A stretch of DNA of 64,000 nt from Bradyrhizobium roseum (GCF_030413175.1 NZ_CP129212.1:2666001-2730000), one strand, 5' to 3'. Numbered from the stretch's first letter, positions 43,827 through 54,086 are shown. Notes: generated from the letters alone by a model not told the origin. Translations and numbers: made by a program.

Positions 43827-44522
43827 TTACGTACACGAACGCCAGTCTGGGACCTTAACCGTTGCCATGCGCCAGCCCATTTCCCAGAAATCGGCTTCGA
43901 GCCGTGTGGCTTCCTTGAAGATCGCAACCAACTCCGCCTCGCGGGCCGGCGTGGCGTAGCGGCCGGCGAGTTGCTCCAGATGCGCCTGGGCCTTCGCCGC
44001 GACGTCCTGATAGGCCTCCCCGGAATACTCGGCGATCCAGACGCTATAGGGATTTGTGGAAGCGAGCGCATTGGGTCGCGCGGCGAGCCGAGTCGCGATC
44101 TCGGCGTAGCCGATGACACAAGGGGCGAGCGCCACCTTGAGCGCCAGCAGGTCGCCGCGCATCCCCGCGTCGAGCACGTAGCGGGTATAGGCGAGCATTT
44201 CCGACGCCGGAGCGGCGTGTTCGAGATCGTCCGCCGACAGGCCCCAGCCCGCGCAGAGCTTGACGTGCAGGTTCATCTCGACGTCGAGAATGGTTGAAAT
44301 GCCGGCTGCCGCTTCGCGCATGTCGGCGAGATCAGGCGACTTGTAGACCGCGAGGGCATAGGCGCGGGCGAACTCGATGAGGAACAGATAGTCCTGGACG
44401 AGGTAGTGACGGAACGCCGCCTGCGACAGCGAACCGTCCGCCATGCCGTCGGTGAATGGATGTTCGGTATAGGCGCGCCACTCGGCTGGTGCCGCCGTCT
44501 TCAGTCGCTCGAAGAAACTCAT
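43827..44522 (-). CDS. tenA: TenA-family thiaminase II / aminopyrimidine aminohydrolase
   Basis: A 231-residue TenA protein that hydrolyses 4-amino-5-aminomethyl-pyrimidine (or thiamine) for thiamine salvage. The catalytic Cys is at 135 (LAPCVIGYAEI), at the same number as in Bacillus subtilis TenA. The C-terminal acidic ligand lies in ATRLEADFWEM (Glu208 region). It folds as an all-helix bundle. Thiamine diphosphate enzymes (oxc, gcl, the decarboxylase pair) are numerous in the window, so a local need is plausible but not evidence. No TPP riboswitch was found in the 5' region. Confidence 0.85.
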   Translation of the reverse strand: MSFFERLKTAAPAEWRAYTEHPFTDGMADGSLSQAAFRHYLVQDYLFLIEFARAYALAVYKSPDLADMREAAAGISTILDVEMNLHVKLCAGWGLSADDLEHAAPASEMLAYTRYVLDAGMRGDLLALKVALAPCVIGYAEIATRLAARPNALASTNPYSVWIAEYSGEAYQDVAAKAQAHLEQLAGRYATPAREAELVAIFKEATRLEADFWEMGWRMATVKVPDWRSCT

Positions 44523-44874
44523 GATTGTTCGCCGGCCTTTCGTTCCAGGGAGTGTCTTGGGGACTATACCGGCAATTTCCGCTTCCGGTGTGCCCGACCC
44601 TTGATGGCGGACGCCTCGCTATGCCCAGCGATCACCCGTACGCCCTCGTCGATCCGGGCAATAATGTTGTCAGGCGTGCAGAGAAGGCTCTTGAACATCT
44701 CTGCGCCTGCTTCACGTGGCCAGGATCCAAAAGTTTCACGGTGTCGCCGATCCAACCGACTGATTCGGCGTGCTTTTCTGTCGATCATGCCACATCGCGG
44801 GAAACAAATTCAGCTTCGTTGAGATCGTCTGTCATTGCCGTGATCATCATGTCGAGCAAATAGCGAGGCACGAC
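44523..44874. other. Intergenic region, 352 bases, between divergent tenA and gcl
   Basis: The divergent promoter region of tenA and gcl. I see no site of the GntR type and no TPP riboswitch features (no CUGAGA block). A frame on the minus strand (44564-44788) lacks a ribosome-binding site and family likeness, so I left it out. Confidence 0.4.
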
Positions 44875-46674
<1,800 letters not shown>

Positions 46675-46691
46675 ATCACGGAGACTAGATC

Positions 46692-47477
46692 GTGCCTAAA
46701 TTTGCCGCCAATCTTACCATGCTATTCGGCGAAGTGCCGTTCCTCGATCGCTTCGCGGCTGCCAAGGCTGCGGGGTTCAGCGGGGTCGAATACCTGTTCC
46801 CGTATGAGTTCGACAAGGCCGATCTGCGCGAGCAGATGCACCAGCACGGGCTGACGCAAGTGCTGCATAATCTGCCCGCGGGCGACTGGGCGGCAGGTGA
46901 GCGCGGCATTGCCGTTCTGCCCGACAGGGTCGACGAGTTTCGCGACGGCGTCGCGCTCGCCGTCGATTATGCCAAGGCGCTGGATTGCCGTAAGCTCAAC
47001 TGCCTCGTCGGCATCGCGCCTGACGGCGCGGACGCAAGCGATCTCAACGAGGTATTGGTCGGCAACCTGCGCTTCGCCGCGGACGCGCTCGCCAGGGCGG
47101 GGATCAAGCTTCTGATCGAGCCAATCAACACGATCGATATTCCCGGCTTCTTCCTCAACAAGACGGCGCAGGCGTTACAACTCATCGCGGATGTGCGCTC
47201 AAGCAATGTGTTTGTGCAGTATGACATCTACCACATGCAAGTGATGGAGGGCGACATCGCGCGCTCGCTGCAAAAACACCTCTCCCGCATCGCCCATGTC
47301 CAGCTTGCAGACAATCCCGGCCGCAACGAGCCGGGCACCGGCGAAATCAACTATCCCTTCCTGTTCCGCCATCTCGACGCTATTGGTTATCGTGGCTGGG
47401 TCGGCTGCGAATACAAGCCGAGGACGACGACGGTCGAAGGCCTCGGTTGGCATGCCGCACTGACGGCCGATACCTGA
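46692..47477 (+). CDS. hyi: Hydroxypyruvate isomerase
   Basis: A 261-residue TIM-barrel enzyme that interconverts tartronate semialdehyde and hydroxypyruvate. The metal-site residues appear in IEPINTIDIPGFF (Glu), QYDIYHMQ (Asp/His), LADNPGRNEPGTGEINY and GCEYKP (Glu). It starts with GTG, 17 bases after the gcl stop. It lies between gcl and glxR as in the E. coli glyoxylate operon. Confidence 0.92.
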   Translation: MPKFAANLTMLFGEVPFLDRFAAAKAAGFSGVEYLFPYEFDKADLREQMHQHGLTQVLHNLPAGDWAAGERGIAVLPDRVDEFRDGVALAVDYAKALDCRKLNCLVGIAPDGADASDLNEVLVGNLRFAADALARAGIKLLIEPINTIDIPGFFLNKTAQALQLIADVRSSNVFVQYDIYHMQVMEGDIARSLQKHLSRIAHVQLADNPGRNEPGTGEINYPFLFRHLDAIGYRGWVGCEYKPRTTTVEGLGWHAALTADT

Positions 47478-47503
47478 ACAAGAAACGACAAAGGGGAGTT
47501 GAA

Positions 47504-48391
47504 ATGATCGATATCGGTTTTATCGGCCTCGGCACCATGGGCCGCCCGATGGCTGGCCATCTTCAGGCTGCCGGCCACCGCCTGTTTCTGCACGACGTTG
47601 TGCCCGTTGCGCCGGAGCTGGTCGCCGAGGGCGGCGTACCCTGCAAATCCGGCAAGGAAGTCGCCGAGAAGTCGGACGTCGTTATCATCATGGTGCCGGA
47701 TACGCCGCATGTCGAAGCGGTGCTGTTCGCGCAGGATGGTGTCGCGGCCGGGCTCTCGAAGGGACAGATCGTCGTCGACATGAGTTCGATCTCGCCGCTC
47801 GCCACCAAGGAGTTTGCCAAGAAGGTGGAAGCGCTCGGCGCCGACTATCTCGATGCGCCGGTTTCGGGCGGCGAGGTCGGGGCCAAGGCGGCGAGCCTGA
47901 CCATCATGGTGGGCGGACCGGAGCGCGCGTTCAACACCATGAAGCCGGTGTTCGACAAGATGGGCAAGAACGTCACGCTCGTCGGCGCCAACGGCGACGG
48001 GCAGACCACCAAGGTCGCCAATCAGATCATCGTGGCGCTGACGATAGAGGCGGTCGGCGAGGCGCTGCTGTTCGCGTCGAAGGCCGGCGCCGATCCGGCG
48101 CTGGTGCGGCAGGCGCTGATGGGCGGCTTTGCATCGTCGCGGATTCTCGAAGTGCACGGCGAGCGCATGATCAAGCGCAATTTCGAGCCGGGCTTTCGGA
48201 TCGAGCTGCATCAGAAGGATCTCAATCTGGCGCTGGAGGGCGCGCGGGCGCTCGGGCTTTCGCTGCCGAGCACGGCGTTGGCCCAGCAGCTATTCAGCTC
48301 CTGCACCGCCCATGGCGGCAAGGCGTGGGATCATTCGGGCATGGTACGCGCGCTGGAGATGATGGCGGATCATCAGGTCGCAAAAGGCTGA
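47504..48391 (+). CDS. glxR: Tartronate semialdehyde reductase (2-hydroxy-3-oxopropionate reductase)
   Basis: A 295-residue beta-hydroxyacid dehydrogenase that reduces tartronate semialdehyde to glycerate. It has GFIGLGTMGRPMA (cofactor loop, residues 5-17), DAPVSGGEVGAKAASL (substrate loop), and KVANQIIVALTIEAVGEAL with the catalytic Lys. The ATG has AAGGGGAGTT upstream. It ends the gcl-hyi-glxR operon, which stops at the terminator at 48434-48463. No glycerate kinase gene is in the window. Confidence 0.92.
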   Translation: MIDIGFIGLGTMGRPMAGHLQAAGHRLFLHDVVPVAPELVAEGGVPCKSGKEVAEKSDVVIIMVPDTPHVEAVLFAQDGVAAGLSKGQIVVDMSSISPLATKEFAKKVEALGADYLDAPVSGGEVGAKAASLTIMVGGPERAFNTMKPVFDKMGKNVTLVGANGDGQTTKVANQIIVALTIEAVGEALLFASKAGADPALVRQALMGGFASSRILEVHGERMIKRNFEPGFRIELHQKDLNLALEGARALGLSLPSTALAQQLFSSCTAHGGKAWDHSGMVRALEMMADHQVAKG

Positions 48392-48433
48392 TTGCTTCTA
48401 CTTTACTCGAACTGGAACTCCCTGTGACTGGAA

Positions 48434-48463
48434 CCGCGCCGAATTCTAGGCGCGGCCTTTTTG
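48434..48463 (+). terminator. Rho-independent terminator after glxR
   Basis: CCGCGCC (48434-48440) pairs with GGCGCGG (48449-48455) around an eight-base loop, followed by CC and five T. It ends the gcl-hyi-glxR operon. Confidence 0.85.
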
Positions 48464-48534
48464 TTACGGATCGGGAGGGGAACCTCTTCGGTTTCTCGTA
48501 GTTGAAACGCATCGTCAAATCACTGGAGGGTGCG

Positions 48535-48918
48535 ATGAACAAACGTTTGGCTGTTTCACTGGTGGCTGCTTCGCTGCTGATTCCGGGCGCAGCTTTTGCC
48601 CAATCGACCACCGCGCAGGGCGCCGCGGATGGCGCGGCTGCGGGTGGCCAGGTCGGCGGCCCGATCGGCGCCATGGTCGGCGGTACCGTGGGTGCTGCGG
48701 TGGGCGCGGCCGTGGAAATCCCGAACGCCGTGATCACCGGTTTGCCACGCGAACGGTCGGTTGTGGTTCAGGAGCGCGTCATCGTCGGCGAACCGCTGCC
48801 GACGACCGTCGAACTGCGCCCCGTACCGCAGTACACCGAGTATCGCTACGCGGTGGTCAACGACCGCCGGGTGATCGTCGATCCGCGCACGCGCCGCGTT
48901 GTCAAGATCATCGATTAA
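48535..48918 (+). CDS. DUF1236-type secreted protein
   Basis: A 127-residue exported protein with a signal peptide (residues 1-23, cleavage after AFAQ). It then has a Gly/Ala-rich linker with GGxxGAxVGG repeats, and a C-terminal DUF1236 domain of about 55 residues (VVVQERVIVGEPLP and RYAVVNDRRVIVDPRTRRVV). Such proteins are common in Bradyrhizobium and probably sit at the envelope; the function is unknown. GAGGGTGCG precedes the ATG. It is a single-gene unit, ending at its own terminator at 48956. Confidence 0.8.
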   Translation: MNKRLAVSLVAASLLIPGAAFAQSTTAQGAADGAAAGGQVGGPIGAMVGGTVGAAVGAAVEIPNAVITGLPRERSVVVQERVIVGEPLPTTVELRPVPQYTEYRYAVVNDRRVIVDPRTRRVVKIID

Positions 48919-48955
48919 CGAAGATCGACTAACGCAGATCGCGTTTCTGAAATCG

Positions 48956-48988
48956 ATCCTCGCGGGTATCCTCCCGCGAGGATTTTTT
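48956..48988 (+). terminator. Rho-independent terminator after the DUF1236 gene
   Basis: ATCCTCGCGGG pairs perfectly with CCCGCGAGGAT (48956-48966 and 48973-48983) around a six-base loop, followed by a T run. On the other strand it may also end the VanZ-like gene. Confidence 0.88.
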
Positions 48989-48999
48989 CGTGGCGGGAC

Positions 49000-49353
49000 T
49001 TATGCTGCCGATCGCCGTGTTCGGCCGATCACCCAGTCGATGGCCAAAGCGCCGACGAGCCCCACGCAGGCCGCCAGCGCATCAACCACAAAGTCGCTCA
49101 GCCGTGCATGCCGGCCCGGCGCCAGAAACTGCAGCACTTCAACCAAGCCGGTATAGACGATGACGAGAACGGCGGTGAGCCGCGGCGCGCGCGCATAGGC
49201 CAGTCCGAAAGCCAGCCCCAGCAGCACGAAGGCGAACGCATGCTCGCCGTTTTGTCCGAGGTTCGAATGCGGCCGTTGTGTCGCCGGGCCGAGCGTCGCA
49301 TAGGCGATTGCCGCTGCGAGGCCCCAGGCGAATAGTCGAAGGATGATGGTCAT
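49000..49353 (-). CDS. VanZ-like family membrane protein
   Basis: A 117-residue membrane protein with four hydrophobic segments (about 2-19, 36-53, 60-78 and 90-108), matching the VanZ-like family. The HAFAFVLLGLAFGLAYA, VEVLQFLAPGRHARLSDFVVDALAACVG and GALAIDW blocks are typical (VE..Q...PGR....D...N/D..G). The ATG 49353 is chosen by the start of helix 1; an ATG at 49410 adds 19 polar residues. The role is unknown; in glycopeptide resistance VanZ changes teicoplanin response. Confidence 0.75.
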   Translation of the reverse strand: MTIILRLFAWGLAAAIAYATLGPATQRPHSNLGQNGEHAFAFVLLGLAFGLAYARAPRLTAVLVIVYTGLVEVLQFLAPGRHARLSDFVVDALAACVGLVGALAIDWVIGRTRRSAA

Positions 49354-49428
49354 CGCGCTGCCATAGCATAATTCAGCGCCGGTTGGCTCATGCACGGGAC
49401 GAGGCGTCAACCGTGGTTAATTCGCGTT

Positions 49429-50034
49429 CTAGAGAGGTTCCCTCACGCCGATACCGTGCATAAAGCGCTCCCGGATCTGCACGGGATCGCGGCGGGTGGT
49501 GCCTGTGCCCGGCTTGTCGTCGATGCGGACGCCGATCAGCGTCGGGCCCGCGGCCGACATCGAGGCTTCGATCAGGCGCTCGAAGTCGTCTTCGTCCGCC
49601 GCCCAGCTCGAATTGGTCAGCCCGCTTGCGACCGCGATGGCGACGATATCGGCCACGGCGGCGCCCGGCGTCGGTTGCGCGCCGGTGATCTGATAGATGC
49701 CGTTGTCCATCACGACCAACGTGAGGTTTTTCGGCTTGAGCGTCGCAATCGTCGAGAGCGCGCCCAGTTGCATCAACAGCGAGCCATCGCCTTCCAGCGC
49801 GAAGACCCGCCGGTCCGGCTGCGCCAGCGCCACGCCGAGCGCGATCGGGAAGGCGAGGCCCATGCTGCCGAGCATATAAAAGTTCTGCGGCCGGTGGCCG
49901 GCGGCCCACAGGTCGAAATTGGTGTTGCCGATGCCGCCGATCACGGCTTCCTCGTGCTTCAACTTTGCCACCAGCCGCGAGGTGAGATCGAAGCGGTTCA
50001 TGACCTTGGTGTTGCGGGCGGGATTGCTGCTCAT
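49429..50034 (-). CDS. ThDP-dependent decarboxylase, beta subunit (ThDP-binding half)
   Basis: A 201-residue half of a ThDP enzyme with the cofactor motif EGDGSLLMQLGALSTIA...DNGIYQ (Gly-Asp-Gly to Asn). It matches the beta subunit of the split sulfopyruvate/phosphonopyruvate decarboxylase type (ComE). The start ATG 50034 lies eight bases after the alpha-subunit stop; a longer frame upstream overlaps that gene and is not supported. It acts with the alpha subunit; the substrate is unknown. Confidence 0.75.
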   Translation of the reverse strand: MSSNPARNTKVMNRFDLTSRLVAKLKHEEAVIGGIGNTNFDLWAAGHRPQNFYMLGSMGLAFPIALGVALAQPDRRVFALEGDGSLLMQLGALSTIATLKPKNLTLVVMDNGIYQITGAQPTPGAAVADIVAIAVASGLTNSSWAADEDDFERLIEASMSAAGPTLIGVRIDDKPGTGTTRRDPVQIRERFMHGIGVREPL

Positions 50035-50042
50035 GGGATCGC

Positions 50043-50588
50043 TCACTTGTCGAACACTTTGCCGCCGGTCAGGAGCGGCGAGAGGATCAGCGCCACCGGC
50101 GCCTGCGTGGCGACGGCCTGCTTGATGGAGCGGTCGACGATGAACTCGAACTCGTCGATCCGCGTCGCGGTATGGTGCTCCATCGCGAGCGAATCCAGCA
50201 CCGGGCGCATGGTGCGGCACACCAGCGATTGGCCGTAGTTGAATTCGCCGAGCGTGCCGCGCTCGGACACGAACATGATCAACGGGATCTGGTAGGGGAC
50301 CGCCAGAGAAGCCAGCACGTTGGCCAGCGTGGCAAACCCTGATGTCTGCATCAGCACGGCGCTGCGCATGCCGCCCATCCAGGCGCCGGAGACGATGCCG
50401 ACCGCTTCCTCCTCGCGCGTGGTAGCAAAGGTTGTAAAGAAGGGATCGGCGTGCAGGTTTTTGATCAGCGGCGTGAGCACGCGATCGGGCACGTAGGGGA
50501 CGAGGCGGATATCATTGCGCTTGAGCGTTTGCAGCACGATGGCGTGCCAGCTCTTCTCGGGCGAGGTTTTTTCCTCCGCGACCGCCAT
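50043..50588 (-). CDS. ThDP-dependent decarboxylase, alpha subunit
   Basis: A 181-residue N-terminal half of a ThDP enzyme (ComD-like) with the catalytic Glu in ATTREEEAVGIVSG and the MQTSGFATLANVLAS loop. It pairs with the 49429-50034 gene to form one active site at the subunit interface. Related split enzymes decarboxylate sulfopyruvate, phosphonopyruvate or other 2-oxoacids. The gene is divergent from the hydroxyacid dehydrogenase cluster with about 180 bases between, so the two units may belong to one pathway. Confidence 0.78.
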   Translation of the reverse strand: MAVAEEKTSPEKSWHAIVLQTLKRNDIRLVPYVPDRVLTPLIKNLHADPFFTTFATTREEEAVGIVSGAWMGGMRSAVLMQTSGFATLANVLASLAVPYQIPLIMFVSERGTLGEFNYGQSLVCRTMRPVLDSLAMEHHTATRIDEFEFIVDRSIKQAVATQAPVALILSPLLTGGKVFDK

Positions 50589-50767
50589 TTTTGTCTCCTT
50601 GTACCCGCGACGATCTTTCGTCCGCGCCCATCCCTGGAGCGGCGAAACTTGACGCCATCGGCGGGATTGTCAACATGTCCGAAACGTATCCTGCCCCGCG
50701 CCCGTGCCGCTACAGGGCGGATACGACGATGTGAGATAAACAAGAAAAGATATCAAGAGAGGAAGCC

Positions 50768-50972
50768 ATGGACAGGTGGTTTCCGGATCGCTGGCGAAAG
50801 CCGATCCGGCGCAGATGTATCGGGCGGCGACTGGCCGCACCCGCGCGTCGAGGGAGAAATGCCCGACGCCGGTCATCTGCTCGAGTTGTTTCAGGCCTGG
50901 ACCCCTGATAAGGCCACGCAGCAGCGCATCCTCGTCGACAATCCCGCCAAGCTCCACGGTTTCCCGAACTGA
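50768..50972 (+). pseudogene. Remnant of an amidohydrolase (2-pyrone-4,6-dicarboxylate hydrolase-like)
   Basis: The last 50 codons of an amidohydrolase are readable: GGDWPHPRVEGEMPDAG, then TQQRILVDNPAKLHGFPN and a stop at 50972. This is the usual C-terminal end of that family (xSDWPHP...ILVDNPAxLYGF). Just upstream another frame gives VSGSLAKADPAQM, the segment that normally precedes it, so a base has been lost or gained near 50818. An ATG with GAGGA upstream (50768) marks the old start, but the middle of the gene (about 200 codons) is missing. This looks like an internal deletion plus frameshifts. Confidence 0.6.
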
Positions 50973-51000
50973 AAGTTCGCCCAAGAAAGTTGCAAGGACA

Positions 51001-52050
51001 ATGACCGTCAACAACAAGCGCGTGTTCTACGTCAAATACCTCGCCCACGAGATCTATGTCGACATTCTCAAGAAGCGCGCCGACGTGCGGCTCGACCGGC
51101 TGGAGAACGACAGCCCCGATGCCGTCGCAGCACCCATCCTGGCCGAGGCGCATGCCTACCAGGTCGGGGCGGCACGCGACGAGATCGCGCCGCACTTCCA
51201 TGTTCACGCGGATCTGCTGAAGCGGGCACCGAACCTTTTGATCGTGTCCTCGAACGGCGCGGGCTTCGATCCCGTCGACGTCGATGCGTGCACGGCGGCG
51301 GGCGTGGTCGTCGTCAATCAATCCGGCGGCAACGCCAATTCGGTCGCCGAGCATGCGCTCGGGATGATGCTGACGCTGTCCAAGCGCATTTTGGAGGCCG
51401 ACCGCGCGCTGCGCCGCGAGGCGAATGTCAACCGCAACGCGCTGATCGGCAATGAAGTCCAGGGCAAGACGGTCGGCATCGTCGGCATCGGCAATGTCGG
51501 TCGTCGCATCGCCGAGCTCTGCAGCGGGCTGCTGCACATGAAGGTCATCGCCTACGATCCTTATCTGAGCGCGGAAGAGATCGCTGCCCGCGGCGCCGAG
51601 AAGGTCGAGCTTCACGACCTGATGCGCCGTGCGGATTTCGTTTCGATCTCGTGTCCGCTGTCCAAGGACAACCGCCGCATGATCGGCGCCCGCGAATTTG
51701 CGCTGATGCAGCCGCACGCGTTCTTCGTCACCACGGCGCGCGGGTTCATTCACGACGAGGAGGCGCTGTACGAGGTGCTGCGCGACAAGCGGATCGCCGG
51801 CGCCGGCCTCGACGTCTGGGACAAGGAGCCGCCGCCGCCGGAGCATCCGCTGCTGCAGTTCGACAATGTGCTGGCGAGCCCGCACACCGCAGGCGTCACC
51901 AAGGAGGCGCGGATCAACATGGGCAAGATCGCCGCCGAACAGATGCTCGATGCGCTGGACGGCAAGCGCCCGCCGCGCATCGTCAATCCCGAGGTGTGGC
52001 CGGCCTATGTGAAGCGTTTTGAGCGGACGTTTGGATTTACGCCGAAATAA
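51001..52050 (+). CDS. D-isomer 2-hydroxyacid dehydrogenase family protein (SerA-like)
   Basis: A 349-residue NAD-dependent dehydrogenase. The cofactor loop is GIVGIGNVGRRI (about residue 158). The catalytic trio is present: Arg in TTARGFIHDE, Glu in DVWDKEPPPPEHP and His in SPHTAG. It lacks the regulatory ACT domain of long SerA enzymes. The start ATG 51001 is chosen from the CAAGGA upstream; the frame open further upstream covers the amidohydrolase remnant. It is the first intact gene of the rightward cluster, followed 11 bases later by the hydrolase gene. Confidence 0.82.
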   Translation: MTVNNKRVFYVKYLAHEIYVDILKKRADVRLDRLENDSPDAVAAPILAEAHAYQVGAARDEIAPHFHVHADLLKRAPNLLIVSSNGAGFDPVDVDACTAAGVVVVNQSGGNANSVAEHALGMMLTLSKRILEADRALRREANVNRNALIGNEVQGKTVGIVGIGNVGRRIAELCSGLLHMKVIAYDPYLSAEEIAARGAEKVELHDLMRRADFVSISCPLSKDNRRMIGAREFALMQPHAFFVTTARGFIHDEEALYEVLRDKRIAGAGLDVWDKEPPPPEHPLLQFDNVLASPHTAGVTKEARINMGKIAAEQMLDALDGKRPPRIVNPEVWPAYVKRFERTFGFTPK

Positions 52051-52061
52051 GAAGCGATCCC

Positions 52062-52940
52062 ATGACGGCCGAACCGGCAGACCTCTTTTACGAGTCGCAA
52101 GGGCTGCGGCTGCACTATGTCGACTGGGGCAACGAAGCCGCGCCGCCGCTGGTCTTGGTCCATGGCGGGCTCGATCATTGCCGTAACTGGGATGCAATCG
52201 CGCAAGCATTGCAGCCGCATTTTCATGTCGTGGCGCCAGACTTGCGCGGACATGGCGATTCCGAATGGGCGAAGGGAAGCAGCTACAGCCTCGCCGATCA
52301 TGTCTACGATCTCTCCAGGCTGATCCGCCATGCCAAGCTGAAGGATCCCGCCATTGCCGGTCACTCAATGGGCGGGATGATTTCGTTGGCCTATGCCGGG
52401 ACCTATCCGGCGCAGGTGTCGCGCCTCGGCGTGCTGGACGGTATCTTTCTGGCAGGCTCCCGGCGCACGCCGATTCACGAGCAGATGTCGCGATGGATCG
52501 ACCAGCTCGACCGTATCGGCGAGCGCGAGGCCAGCACGTTCCGGACCATCGAGGAGGCGTCGCAGCGGCTTTCGACGCGCAACAAGCGTTTGACTCCGGC
52601 GCTGGCGTTGCATCTGGCCCGCCACGGCCTGCGGCAGGACACCGACGGCCTGTATCGCTGGAAGTTCGATCATCATCTGCGGGCGAGGGCGCCGTATCGG
52701 CTGTTGCCGGACGACTATACCGGCTTGTGGTCGCGGATTACTTGCCCAACCCTGTTGATGTGGGGTGACGAAAGCTACCTTCCCGATCCCGAAGCCGCCG
52801 GCCTGCTGGCGCATTTCAGGCAGGCCAAAATGCAAAAAATTGCAGGCGCGGGTCATTGGCTCCATCATGACCGTCTCGATGTGGTCCTCGCGTCGCTGCG
52901 GCGGTTTCTCGATGCGCCTCAGCCTGCTCAAGCACGGTGA
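52062..52940 (+). CDS. Alpha/beta hydrolase
   Basis: A 292-residue alpha/beta hydrolase. The oxyanion HGG lies in VLVHGGLDH, the nucleophile Ser in AGHSMGGMI (about residue 106), the acid Asp in WGDESYLPDP and the His in GAGHWLHHD. The cap domain is helical (about 140-215). It belongs to the broad esterase/epoxide-hydrolase/C-C hydrolase group. The gene lies between the hydroxyacid dehydrogenase and SDR genes with small gaps, so the three are probably cotranscribed. Confidence 0.8.
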   Translation: MTAEPADLFYESQGLRLHYVDWGNEAAPPLVLVHGGLDHCRNWDAIAQALQPHFHVVAPDLRGHGDSEWAKGSSYSLADHVYDLSRLIRHAKLKDPAIAGHSMGGMISLAYAGTYPAQVSRLGVLDGIFLAGSRRTPIHEQMSRWIDQLDRIGEREASTFRTIEEASQRLSTRNKRLTPALALHLARHGLRQDTDGLYRWKFDHHLRARAPYRLLPDDYTGLWSRITCPTLLMWGDESYLPDPEAAGLLAHFRQAKMQKIAGAGHWLHHDRLDVVLASLRRFLDAPQPAQAR

Positions 52941-52947
52941 AGTGAAG

Positions 52948-53784
52948 ATGTCCGACAAGATGCGTTATGTCCGCCCGCTCAGTCCGGAATCCGCAGGCGA
53001 AGCGCCAGGCCGGGGCCGTCTTGAGGGCCGCCGCATTCTGGTGGTCGGCGGTGGACAGCGGACGTTCGACGCCGCTACCGATCCGGTCGGCAACGGCCGG
53101 GCGATGTCGCTGCTGTTCGCCCGCGAAGGCGCCCATGTCGCGGTCGCCGACGTCAACCGTGCCAGCGCCGATGACACCGTGCAGCGCGTGTTGGCCGAGC
53201 AAGGCCGCGCGTTCTCGATCCAGGCCGATATCGCGCGTGAAGACGACGTGATCAGGATGATCGACGAGGCGATCGATGGTCTCGGCGGCCTTGACGGCAT
53301 GGTGCTCAATGTCGGCATCGGAGTCGGCGCGCTCGGGCTCGACGGCGTGACCCTCAAGGAATGGAACGATACGTTCGCGGTCAATTTGACCGGGCCGATG
53401 CTGTGCTGCCGCAAGGCGCTGAGGCACATTGCTGACGGCTCCTCGATCGTGTTCATCTCCTCGATCGCAGCACTTCGTTCCGGTTCGCGGCTGATCGCCT
53501 ATGACGCGTCGAAGGCGGCGCTCGGCGGCCTGATGCGCAATGTCGCGAAAGAGGGCGCCAGGCGCGGCATTCGCGCCAACATCATCTATCCGGGCCTGGT
53601 CGATACGCCGCTCGGCCGCCACACCAGCGCCGGCCGGCCATCGCGGAGCGCGGCGGGCGTACCGTTCGGCCGGATGGCGACGGGCTGGGAAATTGCCTAC
53701 GCGGCGCTGTTTTTCATTTCCGACGAGAGCGTTTACGTCAACGCGCAGGCGCTGGCGGTCGACAGCGGAATCACCGGGCTATAG
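52948..53784 (+). CDS. Short-chain dehydrogenase/reductase (SDR)
   Basis: A 278-residue SDR with the catalytic Ser in FISSIAA and Tyr/Lys in AYDASKAA (YxxxK). The dinucleotide loop is unusual: GGGQRTFDAATDPVGNGRAMS, with an insertion between the first glycines and GNGRA compared with TGxxxGxG. The start is ATG 52948, eight bases after the hydrolase stop; an ATG at 52960 is possible. It probably oxidises a hydroxyl group in the same pathway as the preceding two genes. Confidence 0.78.
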   Translation: MSDKMRYVRPLSPESAGEAPGRGRLEGRRILVVGGGQRTFDAATDPVGNGRAMSLLFAREGAHVAVADVNRASADDTVQRVLAEQGRAFSIQADIAREDDVIRMIDEAIDGLGGLDGMVLNVGIGVGALGLDGVTLKEWNDTFAVNLTGPMLCCRKALRHIADGSSIVFISSIAALRSGSRLIAYDASKAALGGLMRNVAKEGARRGIRANIIYPGLVDTPLGRHTSAGRPSRSAAGVPFGRMATGWEIAYAALFFISDESVYVNAQALAVDSGITGL

Positions 53785-54086
53785 GGGCGGGAATCCGGAG
53801 AGAAAATCTCATTCGCCGCCGGGCTGATCGCGGCAATAAATTCACTGCCGATCGGCCTTCCGACAAAGCGTGTATTGCTATTTTCCCAGGGATATCGACT
53901 ACTTAGCCTGACAAGACCATCTTCCCTATGCGCCTTGCCCCCCGGCGCAGATGGAAGACGAAGACATGCGACAGGTTCGTTCCTTGCTGAGCAACGCGTC
54001 CTCCCGTATCGGGCGCCGGCTGGCCCAGATCGTGGCCATCGCCGCTGCCAGCCTGCCGTCCGCCGGCGCCTAAGGGCCGCGCCCTC
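53785..54086. other. Intergenic region, 302 bases
   Basis: This lies between the convergent SDR and aminotransferase genes. It has an A+T-rich segment near 53830-53920. A 40-codon frame (53951-54073) is listed separately with low confidence. I see no strong terminator with a T run. Confidence 0.4.
53951..54073 (+). CDS. Possible 40-residue small protein
   Basis: A short frame that reads MEDEDMRQVRSLLSNASS at the start and ends in a hydrophobic stretch (LAQIVAIAAASL). It has a helical, amphipathic look and could be a short membrane-associated peptide. No clear ribosome-binding site is present, and no homologue is known to me. It is listed for completeness only; a chance frame is just as likely. 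Confidence 0.2.
   Translation: MEDEDMRQVRSLLSNASSRIGRRLAQIVAIAAASLPSAGA

Noticed and set aside
44564..44788. 74-codon minus-strand frame between tenA and gcl
   Set aside because: No ribosome-binding site, no family likeness and very Arg-rich. It lies in the divergent promoter region.
50685..50725. CGTATCC...GGATACG inverted repeat between the decarboxylase and dehydrogenase units
   Set aside because: The arms are 27 bases apart, there is no T run, and the spacing is too wide for a usual operator.
50710..52368. 552-codon minus-strand frame over the hydroxyacid dehydrogenase gene
   Set aside because: The plus strand encodes a dehydrogenase with all catalytic residues; the antisense frame is Arg/Asp-rich filler.
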